This document shows positions 1 through 5,782 of a DNA stretch of 5,936 nucleotides, piece after piece. How positions within the stretch are numbered: position 1 is the stretch's first letter; the number at the start of each line of letters is the position of its first letter. The stretch is from Thermoplasmata archaeon (lineage in GTDB: Archaea > Thermoplasmatota > Thermoplasmata > Thermoplasmatales > Thermoplasmataceae), in assembly GCA_021797295.1 (NCBI GenBank), contig JAKAAA010000065.1, positions 1 through 5,936 on the forward strand, read 5' to 3'. A model generated the notes under the pieces. It made no database searches, had not been told where the DNA came from, and saw only the letters and a program-made list of their open reading frames with translations. Both the position numbers and the translations under genes were made by a program.

Positions 1-605
1 ACAATGGAAATTATACAATTATAAACCAGGGCATGAACTCAAAATCACGCCTGGCAAGAAGATACCACTGGAAAAACAGTAATATAAATCTATATAACGA
101 TGGAAGAAACGGCATTTCCGGGTTTGAGAATGCAATAGATCTGGATTTATCCACAGAAAAAAGCCGGAAAAACAGAAACGGCATTATAGACGTTATCAAG
201 GACAATCCATTGAAATACAGCAGGCAGCGATCACTGGATAATTTTATGGAGTCTGCGCCTGCGCTTGATGTTAACTATAAAATTGACTGGGGTAGGATGA
301 GGGAACTCTATGAATACAATCCCGGGACCTTCGAAGAACTGATGAATATTCCTGGACTCCAAAAATCAACAATACGTGCATTATCATATATATCAGAAAT
401 TATCTATGGGGAGGCACCGTCCTTTGTTGACCCGGTAAAATTCTCATTCTGCCTGGGGGGAAAGGACGGTGTGCCAAAACCTGTCAATACCGGTGATTAT
501 GATAAGGCCATTGATTTCTACAGGGAAATTCTGAAGGGCAATAAATACTACGGTGAAATATCAAAACGCCTGGCAAAACTCGGTTACAATCATTCATCAC
601 ATTGA
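1..605 (+). CDS. DUF763 domain protein, C-terminal part (5' end outside window)
   Basis: The reading frame is open from the left edge (first whole codon at position 3) to TGA at 603-605, so this is the C-terminal ~200 residues of a longer protein. The ATG at 33 is internal: the codons before it read NGNYTIINQG and join smoothly to MNSKSRLARRYHW, resembling the conserved QQGMN...ARRYHW block of the DUF763 family (COG1415). Counting from that Met, residues about 96-126 (NPGTFEELMNIPGL, then KSTIRALSYISEIIYG) look like a helix-hairpin-helix, a fold that usually contacts the DNA backbone. Residues 138-151 (FCLGGKDGVPKPV) match the family's GGKDG-P-PV motif; I recall His rather than Leu before GGKDG. 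No function is established that I know of; a nucleic-acid role is inferred from the HhH alone. No membrane segment is seen. The family assignment is fairly secure; the job is unknown. Confidence 0.85.
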   Translation, partial: NGNYTIINQGMNSKSRLARRYHWKNSNINLYNDGRNGISGFENAIDLDLSTEKSRKNRNGIIDVIKDNPLKYSRQRSLDNFMESAPALDVNYKIDWGRMRELYEYNPGTFEELMNIPGLQKSTIRALSYISEIIYGEAPSFVDPVKFSFCLGGKDGVPKPVNTGDYDKAIDFYREILKGNKYYGEISKRLAKLGYNHSSH

Positions 606-670
606 ATAATGATCAGTTCAGGATTCATTGAAAAGCTTCCACGAAATTAAAAAAATCTATGGTTTTCGGG

Positions 671-683
671 AAAATATTAATAA
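671..683 (+). promoter_or_regulatory. Likely TATA box of hyuA-hyuB
   Basis: An AT-rich block, aaaatattaataa, follows a purine-rich gggaaa that could serve as the BRE. Its centre lies about 29 nt upstream of the ATG at 706, the spacing expected for a leaderless or nearly leaderless archaeal transcript. It lies inside the reading frame that a TTG start at 628 would use, which supports starting translation at 706. This is pattern-based only. Confidence 0.5.
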
Positions 684-705
684 TGTAAAAACCAATCCCA
701 CTAGC

Positions 706-2661
706 ATGGTTACAGTATCGATAGACATAGGCGGGACATTTACTGATATTATCATAATAGATGGTGAAATACACTATTATAAGGTTCCCACGACACCTGC
801 AAACCCGGAACAGGCAGTTATGGAGGGATTGAGCAAATATCTCCATAATGACATTGATGAGTTTATACATGCCACAACGATTGCAACAAATTCTCTTCTC
901 GGGCAATATGGGCTTGAGCTCCCCAAGACCGCACTTATTACTACCAAGGGTTTCAGGGACGTAATTGAGATAGGCAGGCAGAACAGGCCGGAATTATATA
1001 ATCTGGATTTCCACCGGCCCAAAACCCTTATACCGCCGAAATTGAGATATGAGGCAAATGAACGTACAGATGTTAATGGAAATTTGATCACAAAACTTGA
1101 TACAGATACTATGGAAAATGTTAAAAATTCCCTTATAAAAAGCAAGGTCAAATCTATAGCCATATGCTTTTTGCATTCATATATGAATCCGGAAAATGAG
1201 ATCAATATGAAAAACTACCTTTCAGAGTACTTTGATAATATATCGATATCATACGGTGTATCACCGGAGCCACGTGAATATGAAAGAACCTCAACAACGG
1301 TGGTCAATGCAGTTCTCATGCCCGTTGTATCCGGCTATCTCAAAAGGTTGAAATCTGTACTGGACAAATTCGGATCTCCGGAAATAAATATGATGTCCAA
1401 TGCAGGAGGCCTTGTATCCGTGGACGAGGTAATAAAAAAACCGGTCAACATAATAGAATCAGGCCCGGCTGCTGGTGTAATCGCGGCCAGTGAATTTTCC
1501 TCCATACTGGGGGTAGACAAAGTCATCAGCTTTGATATGGGCGGGACAACATCCAAGGCAGGCACGGTAATACACCATAATGTGGACATTACCGCGGAAT
1601 ATGAGGTCGGTGGATCATCGCACCACGGCAGAATAGTAAAGGGGTCCGGCTATCCGGTCAGATTCCCCTTCATCGATCTTTCGGAGGTATCCTCAGGGGG
1701 CGGCACAGTAATATGGAAGGATAAAACAGGTGCACTGAATATAGGGCCAATGAGTGCAGGGTCAGAGCCAGGGCCTGTGGCATACAACCGTGGAGGGAAG
1801 GAGCCAACGCTAACGGATTCAAATCTTGTAATGGGAATTATAAATGATAAAATGTCAGGGTCTGATAAAATACTCAGGAAGGACCTCGCACTGAAGGCCC
1901 TGGAAAAACTGGGCAATCCATATGAGGTTGCGGAATCTGCCATAAAACTTGCAAACCTTGAAATGGCAAGGGCAATAAGGCTTGTCACTGTAGAAAGGGG
2001 ACTCGATCCTGCAGAATTTACCCTGTTCGGATTCGGTGGTGCTGGACCGCAGGTCACAATGCCAGTAGCAGATGAACTGGGAATAAAAAATGTGATAATA
2101 CCCCCAGAACCGGGTGTATTCAGCGCGCTCGGATTGATGCTTGCGGATATAAAATACGAGGCAAGAATGTCATATCCGGAAGATCTGGAAGCCGGATTCA
2201 GGGAGCTGGAGGAGAAGCTTCAATATATGGTAAAGGACCCGGAATTCCTCAGATATGCAGATTGCAGGTACGTTGGTCAGGGATCAGAACTCACAATTCC
2301 TGTTGAGGTGCCAGAAAAGGAAAAGATAGTAGAAGATTTTACAGACACCCATAACAGAACATTCGGGTTCACCCTGGAAAGGCCTGTAGAGATACTTACA
2401 ATAAGGGTATTTGCAGTTAAAAAGAGAATAAAGCCCGATGTTAGATCAGGTAAAAACATGGAAAATAAACCAGTTGAAAGAAAGATATACATAAACGGGA
2501 ACTGGGAAACCGTTAATGTTTACCTCAGGGACGCATTGCCGGTAAGGGAGGAAATAATGGGCCCTGCCGTAATAGAAGAAGATGGATCAAGCACCTTTGT
2601 GCCTCCTAACTGGAAGATATTCCGTGGAGAAAATAATGAATTAAGGGCGGTGAGATTATGA
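706..2661 (+). CDS. hyuA: Hydantoinase/5-oxoprolinase family subunit A (ATP-binding)
   Basis: This is a 651-residue HyuA-type subunit, cytoplasmic and normal in length for the family. Such subunits bind ATP on an acetate/sugar-kinase/actin-like fold and, with HyuB, drive opening of a cyclic amide (hydantoins, 5-oxoproline); related proteins sit in acetone and acetophenone carboxylases. Motifs numbered from the ATG at 706: DIGGTFTD at 7-14 (phosphate loop), HATTIATNSLLG at 55-66, ESGPAAGV at 251-258, DMGGTTSK at 277-284 (second phosphate motif), GGGT at 331-334, GPMSAGSEPGP at 347-357, LTDSNLVMG at 369-377, FGFGGAGP at 441-448 (nucleotide binding) and the C-terminal GQGSEL at 524-529. The frame extends back to a TTG at 628, but those 26 residues precede the canonical N-terminus and cover the TATA box, so 706 is preferred. 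The stop overlaps the hyuB start (ATGA). The substrate cannot be read from the sequence; 5-oxoproline or a hydantoin is the reasonable guess. Confidence 0.93.
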   Translation: MVTVSIDIGGTFTDIIIIDGEIHYYKVPTTPANPEQAVMEGLSKYLHNDIDEFIHATTIATNSLLGQYGLELPKTALITTKGFRDVIEIGRQNRPELYNLDFHRPKTLIPPKLRYEANERTDVNGNLITKLDTDTMENVKNSLIKSKVKSIAICFLHSYMNPENEINMKNYLSEYFDNISISYGVSPEPREYERTSTTVVNAVLMPVVSGYLKRLKSVLDKFGSPEINMMSNAGGLVSVDEVIKKPVNIIESGPAAGVIAASEFSSILGVDKVISFDMGGTTSKAGTVIHHNVDITAEYEVGGSSHHGRIVKGSGYPVRFPFIDLSEVSSGGGTVIWKDKTGALNIGPMSAGSEPGPVAYNRGGKEPTLTDSNLVMGIINDKMSGSDKILRKDLALKALEKLGNPYEVAESAIKLANLEMARAIRLVTVERGLDPAEFTLFGFGGAGPQVTMPVADELGIKNVIIPPEPGVFSALGLMLADIKYEARMSYPEDLEAGFRELEEKLQYMVKDPEFLRYADCRYVGQGSELTIPVEVPEKEKIVEDFTDTHNRTFGFTLERPVEILTIRVFAVKKRIKPDVRSGKNMENKPVERKIYINGNWETVNVYLRDALPVREEIMGPAVIEEDGSSTFVPPNWKIFRGENNELRAVRL

Positions 2662-4190
2662 CAGACTGGGAAATAATAGGAAAGGCTACACAATTTATTG
2701 CAGAGGAGATGGGAGTTGCACTGAAGAGATCGGCCATTTCTCCAAATATACGGGAGAGAATGGATCACAGCTGTGCTGTTATTGATGCTGATGGCAGAAT
2801 TATTGCACAGGCTGAACATATACCGGTGCATCTCGGATCGTTCAAAATCGGATCTAAAAATATTATCAACTATATGCATGAACACCGCATTGCATTAAAG
2901 GAAGACGAAATGCTGATAACAAATGATCCCTATATATCGGGAACGCATCTCAATGATGTTACAATAATCGCCCCGGTATATGACAAGGGAAAAATATTCT
3001 GCTATGTTATAAACAAAGCCCATAATGTCGATGTTGGTGGCCCCGTTTTCGGTAGCCTGAATCCTGATGCAAGAAATCTATATCAGGAAGGGCTCATTAT
3101 ACCACCCGTGATCATTACCCCGGACATAATCAAAATGATTCTGGCAAATTTCAAGGATCCGGAAACAGCCAGGGGTGATCTCAATGCGCAGATATCTGCA
3201 AATAAAATGGGGATCAGCAGAATAAAGGAATTAAAATCCAAATACGGCGCTGAAGAAATACTTACATCGTGGAATTCACTTATAGATCATTCCCGTGAGC
3301 TTTCACTTATGGCATTGAAAGCATGGAAGCCGGGAGAGTATGCTGCAGAAGATTATCTTGAAATGGGCGTTATAAAAATAAATATTGACATCAATCTGAA
3401 AATAAGTGAAAAGGGAGTTATCGCAGATTTCGAAGGGACACACGGTGAAATTGAATACCCCTTGAATGCCGTTGAAGGTGTAACATTTTCTGCTGTGGCA
3501 TATGCCATAAGGAGTGCTATGCGCTATTCTATACCGACAAATGATGGATTCTACTCTATTATAACAATAAAGGCACCGCAGAGATCTCTTGTAAACCCGG
3601 AGAAAAATTACCCTGTTTCTGGTGGAAATGTTGAAACCACGCAGAGAATAGCGGATGTCACACTGAGGGCACTGAGTGAATTCCTGGATTACATACCGGC
3701 TGCATCCTCTGGAACAATGATGAATTTAATGCTTGGCGGGAAACTCGGAAACAAATACTGGTCGTACTATGAAACAATAGGTGGTGGAAATGGCGGGAGA
3801 TACGACTCCATCGGGGAATCCGGAATACATAGCAATATGACAAATACCCTGAATACGCCGGTGGAAATAGCCGAAAAAGAATATCCTTTCTTCTTCACAA
3901 GGAATAATCTAAGGAAGAACAGCTATGGAAAAGGGCAGTTCCACGGTGGCGAGGGAATAGTAAGATCATTCAGGGTCAGAAGCAGGACTTATATTTCTGT
4001 TATAGCCGATAGATTCATAATACCTCCATGGGGATTGCACGGTGGATTTCCCGGAAAAACCGGTAAACTATACATAATAAGCAATGGCCGGAAAAAATCC
4101 ATGCCCAGCAAGTTTTCATCCGTACTGGAGGAAAATGATGAAGTGATAGTTGAAACTCCGGGAGGGGCAGCATACGGGGAAAAACAGTAA
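2658..4190 (+). CDS. hyuB: Hydantoinase/5-oxoprolinase family subunit B
   Basis: This 510-residue partner of HyuA starts at an ATG that overlaps the hyuA stop by 4 nt, so the two are translationally coupled and probably made in equal amounts. Family blocks in order: DHSCAVIDADGRIIAQAEHIPVHLGS at about 36-61 (split: DHSCAVIDADGR, then AQAEHIPVHLGS), NDPY-SGTHLNDV at 89-101, AHNVDVGG at 121-128, YQEGLIIPP at 142-150, RGDLNAQI at 172-179, PLNAVEG at 268-274, TNDGFYS at 294-300, PVSGGNVETTQRI at 319-331, IGGGNGGR at 374-381 and QFHGGEG at 427-433. HNVD (122-125) is the HxxD pair that, as I recall, binds Mn in the matching acetone carboxylase subunit; the third His expected some 25 residues later is not seen. 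No carboxylase gamma subunit follows, so a hydrolase of the oxoprolinase or hydantoinase type is more likely than a ketone carboxylase. There is no signal peptide. Confidence 0.92.
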   Translation: MTDWEIIGKATQFIAEEMGVALKRSAISPNIRERMDHSCAVIDADGRIIAQAEHIPVHLGSFKIGSKNIINYMHEHRIALKEDEMLITNDPYISGTHLNDVTIIAPVYDKGKIFCYVINKAHNVDVGGPVFGSLNPDARNLYQEGLIIPPVIITPDIIKMILANFKDPETARGDLNAQISANKMGISRIKELKSKYGAEEILTSWNSLIDHSRELSLMALKAWKPGEYAAEDYLEMGVIKINIDINLKISEKGVIADFEGTHGEIEYPLNAVEGVTFSAVAYAIRSAMRYSIPTNDGFYSIITIKAPQRSLVNPEKNYPVSGGNVETTQRIADVTLRALSEFLDYIPAASSGTMMNLMLGGKLGNKYWSYYETIGGGNGGRYDSIGESGIHSNMTNTLNTPVEIAEKEYPFFFTRNNLRKNSYGKGQFHGGEGIVRSFRVRSRTYISVIADRFIIPPWGLHGGFPGKTGKLYIISNGRKKSMPSKFSSVLEENDEVIVETPGGAAYGEKQ

Positions 4191-4201
4191 TTATCTTTTT
4201 A
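4191..4201 (+). terminator. Possible U-rich termination site after hyuB
   Basis: Immediately after the hyuB stop comes ttatcttttta, with five consecutive T. Short T-runs without a hairpin commonly end archaeal transcripts. The run is short and no stem is visible, so this is weak evidence. Confidence 0.3.
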
Positions 4202-4274
4202 TACCCTTCAATTCATAATTTTATATAATGATTTAAAAATCAGTTCTCAGCCAGTGTATATACGCAATACCGAA

Positions 4275-4283
4275 TTTTATATA
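4275..4283 (+). promoter_or_regulatory. TATA box of xth
   Basis: ttttatata lies with its centre about 25 nt upstream of the ATG at 4304 and is preceded by ccgaa as a possible BRE. There is no Shine-Dalgarno sequence between it and the start, which fits a leaderless mRNA. The same 11-mer, aattttatata, also occurs at 4217-4227, and a further TATA-like tgtatatac occurs at 4255-4263, so additional upstream start sites are possible. Confidence 0.6.
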
Positions 4284-4303
4284 CAAAATCACAATTCTAA
4301 TTC

Positions 4304-5059
4304 ATGAAAATTATGTCCTGGAATGTCAATGGTTTGAGAGCTGCAATCAAAAATGGAATTACTGATGTATTGCAAAGTGAGAATCCTGATATTGTCCTGA
4401 TGCAGGAGGTAAAGGTGGATAAAATAAACATTCCGGAGGAAATACATCATCTGGGATATAAAATATATATAAATTCAGCAGATAAGAAGGGATACAGTGG
4501 CACCATGGCCCTGACAAAGGACGATCCGGTAAAGTACTCAGAGGGCATTGGCAACCCGAAGTTCGACTCTGAGGGGAGGACGCAGACACTGGAATACGAA
4601 AACTTTTACCTTATCAATTCATATTTCCCCAATTCCCAGCACGGGCTCCCGAGACTTGATTTCAAGCTGGAATTCAATAAGGAGATACTCGCATATATGG
4701 ATCGGTTAAAGGAAAAAAAACCTGTAATAGTCACAGGGGATTTCAATGTTGCACATCAGGAAATAGATATAGCGAGACCAAAAGGAAACGAGAAGAATCC
4801 GGGATTTACAGAGGAAGAAAGAAATTCCATGACAGAAATATTATCACATGGCTATGTTGATACATACAGATATTTCCATAAAGAACCGGGGCATTATTCA
4901 TGGTGGTCATATAGATTCAATGCCAGGGAAAAGAATATAGGGTGGCGTATAGATTATTTTGTCGCCAGTGATAATTTCATGGATCATATAGAGGATTCAA
5001 GGATACTGGAAAATGTTACGGGTTCAGACCATGCACCACTGGAACTTCTTATTAAATAA
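4304..5059 (+). CDS. xth: Exonuclease III family AP endonuclease
   Basis: This 251-residue enzyme of the ExoIII/APE1 family (endonuclease-exonuclease-phosphatase fold) is of normal length for archaeal and bacterial members. It cleaves DNA 5' to abasic sites in base excision repair and may trim 3' ends. Visible active-site residues: N7 in SWNVNG, E35 in MQEVK (usually LQETK; the metal-binding Glu is kept), Y107 in NSYFPN, D146 and N148 in GDFNVA, D217 in WRIDYF, and D242-H243 in SDHAP. GYSG at 63-66 and the GF-EEER segment at 167-173 are also typical. Nothing essential is missing. The archaeal relative Mth212 also cuts at deoxyuridine; whether this one does cannot be told from sequence. The ATG at 4304 begins exactly at the conserved MKIMSWN and has a TATA box 25 nt upstream, so transcription is separate from hyuB. 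The gene ends 4 nt from the stop of the convergent molybdopterin gene. Confidence 0.95.
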   Translation: MKIMSWNVNGLRAAIKNGITDVLQSENPDIVLMQEVKVDKINIPEEIHHLGYKIYINSADKKGYSGTMALTKDDPVKYSEGIGNPKFDSEGRTQTLEYENFYLINSYFPNSQHGLPRLDFKLEFNKEILAYMDRLKEKKPVIVTGDFNVAHQEIDIARPKGNEKNPGFTEEERNSMTEILSHGYVDTYRYFHKEPGHYSWWSYRFNAREKNIGWRIDYFVASDNFMDHIEDSRILENVTGSDHAPLELLIK

Positions 5060-5070
5060 TAAATTATTTA
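5053..5070. repeat. 8-bp inverted repeat spanning both convergent stop codons
   Basis: taaataat at 5053-5060 and attattta at 5063-5070 are perfect reverse complements separated by 2 nt. The repeat contains the TAA of xth (5057-5059) and, on the other strand, the TAA of the molybdopterin gene (5064-5066). It is all A/T with a 2-nt centre, so a hairpin would be weak. It may help end transcription from either side, or it may simply reflect two AT-rich gene ends meeting. Confidence 0.45.
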
Positions 5071-5672
5071 TCTATCTCTGAATGCCTCTTTACCTTCTTC
5101 CAGGCAAAGCCCTTGAACCTTTCCTGATCCTCCACCCTGCCCCTCTCATGGTAACCATAGGCTTCCCAGTAACCATCCTCATATTTTTCCATCAATCTGA
5201 TTTCCGTTAACCATTTTGCGCTTTTCCATCCGTACAGGGAGGGGATGAAAGGCCGTGCCGGGAATCCATGTTTGATCCCCAGGGGTTTATCATCTATCCT
5301 CAGGGCAAGTATGCTTTTTTCATCCACAGCATCATCAAATGGAACCGGTGTATCATATCCATCGGCACATATAAACATAACCCATTCAGCATCTTTGGAA
5401 GGCTCGGATTTTATTATAATATCCCGCAGGGATGGCCCTGTAAATTTTGCCTCCTTTATTGACCATTTTGTGACGCAGTTGAAGTCCGATATGTATTCCA
5501 TCCCCTTCATTTTATTGAGTTCTCCATACGAATACTCGGCAGGTTTTGCCACAAGGCCAGTTACCCTGAGGGACCATTTGTTTTCATCTATTGCGGGTCC
5601 ATCCAGGGCATCGTAAATTATCCAGTTATTAACATAATACTGGCCAGGATTTTTCACCTCTATCTTTTCCAT
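5064..5672 (-). CDS. Molybdopterin-binding oxidoreductase, sulfite-oxidase fold, small soluble type
   Basis: This 202-residue protein consists almost entirely of the oxidoreductase molybdopterin-binding domain (PF00174; sulfite oxidase, nitrate reductase and MsrP catalytic fold). Residues 33-52 (WSLRVTGLVAKP...YGEL) are the typical entry to the domain. C66 in DFNCVTKWS is the expected cysteine ligand of molybdenum, FICADGYDTPVPFDDA lies at 100-115, HGFPARPFIPSLYGWKSAKW at 135-154 is the strongly conserved cofactor and anion-binding stretch, and GYWEAYGYHERG at 167-178 follows. There is no twin-arginine or other signal peptide, no haem domain, no membrane helix and no C-terminal dimerisation domain, so it is probably a cytoplasmic stand-alone enzyme. 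Substrate and electron partner are unknown; sulfite or a sulfoxide are family-based guesses only. The start at 5672 gives a normal domain N-terminus and has a TATA-like box about 26 nt upstream. No cofactor-synthesis gene is nearby. Confidence 0.88.
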   Translation of the reverse strand: MEKIEVKNPGQYYVNNWIIYDALDGPAIDENKWSLRVTGLVAKPAEYSYGELNKMKGMEYISDFNCVTKWSIKEAKFTGPSLRDIIIKSEPSKDAEWVMFICADGYDTPVPFDDAVDEKSILALRIDDKPLGIKHGFPARPFIPSLYGWKSAKWLTEIRLMEKYEDGYWEAYGYHERGRVEDQERFKGFAWKKVKRHSEIDK

Positions 5673-5680
5673 TATTTAAC

Positions 5681-5699
5681 CATATTTACCTCATATTTA
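5681..5699 (-). repeat. 8-bp direct repeat in the molybdopterin gene promoter
   Basis: On the minus strand taaatatg occurs twice, at 5699-5692 and 5688-5681, separated by agg, giving a period of 11 bp, about one helical turn. The distal copy forms part of the TATA-like box of the molybdopterin gene. The proximal copy lies where a transcript leader or start site would be. The repeat could be a regulator's half-sites or a small duplication. Confidence 0.5.
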
Positions 5700-5704
5700 A
5701 TAAT
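5691..5704 (-). promoter_or_regulatory. Likely TATA box of the molybdopterin gene
   Basis: Read on the minus strand this is attattaaatatga, centred about 26 nt upstream of the ATG at 5672, which fits a leaderless transcript. Farther upstream (5701-5723) is a very AT-rich stretch with two copies of a taatttt...aaa motif. A GAGGT at 5692-5688 resembles a Shine-Dalgarno but is 15 nt from the start, too far for the usual spacing. Confidence 0.5.
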
Positions 5705-5752
5705 TTTTTAAAATAATTTTAAACTTATCAATTGCACCCAGAGAATACCAAT

Positions 5753-5762
5753 AATTTATATT
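5753..5762 (+). promoter_or_regulatory. Likely TATA box of the HX4DH membrane protein gene
   Basis: aatttatatt is centred about 25 nt upstream of the ATG at 5783. There is no Shine-Dalgarno between the two, so a leaderless mRNA is expected, with transcription beginning at or near the start codon. Confidence 0.55.
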
Positions 5763-5780
5763 GCATAATTAATTGAGCAA
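5761..5780 (+). promoter_or_regulatory. Candidate operator: 20-bp near-palindrome
   Basis: TTGC-at-AATTAATT-ga-GCAA pairs at 8 of 10 positions about its centre, with only the two base pairs between outer arms and core not matching. It lies between the TATA box and the start codon of the downstream gene, touching the end of the TATA box. An archaeal repressor bound there would block RNA polymerase recruitment or initiation. The regulator is not identified; a metal sensor is a guess based on the downstream gene. Confidence 0.45.
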
Positions 5781-5782
5781 TC

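Noticed and set aside
33..35. ATG as the start of the DUF763 gene
   Set aside because: The frame stays open to the window edge and the residues before this Met fit the family, so it is an internal Met.
659..688. Nine-codon ORF upstream of hyuA as a leader peptide
   Set aside because: It overlaps the probable TATA box, so it would not be in a leaderless transcript, and it has no notable sequence.
628..705. N-terminal extension of HyuA from a TTG start
   Set aside because: The 26 residues lie before the canonical family N-terminus, the start codon is weak, and the segment contains the likely promoter.
606..705. Small RNA gene or terminator between the DUF763 gene and hyuA
   Set aside because: There is no stable stem and no T-run on the plus strand; only the TATA-like box stands out.
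777..1205. Minus-strand open frame of 142 codons inside hyuA
   Set aside because: It is antisense to conserved HyuA motifs, with no recognisable domain or promoter.
1650..2057. Minus-strand open frame of 135 codons inside hyuA
   Set aside because: It is the mirror of a conserved HyuA region, with Ser/Pro-rich composition typical of a shadow frame.
4713..4720. Run of eight A in xth as a programmed frameshift site
   Set aside because: The frame through it is intact and gives a full, normal ExoIII protein; A-runs are expected in Lys-rich AT-biased genes.
5245..5616. Plus-strand open frame of 123 codons
   Set aside because: It lies antisense within the well-supported molybdopterin gene, shows no family motif, and has no promoter or ribosome site of its own.
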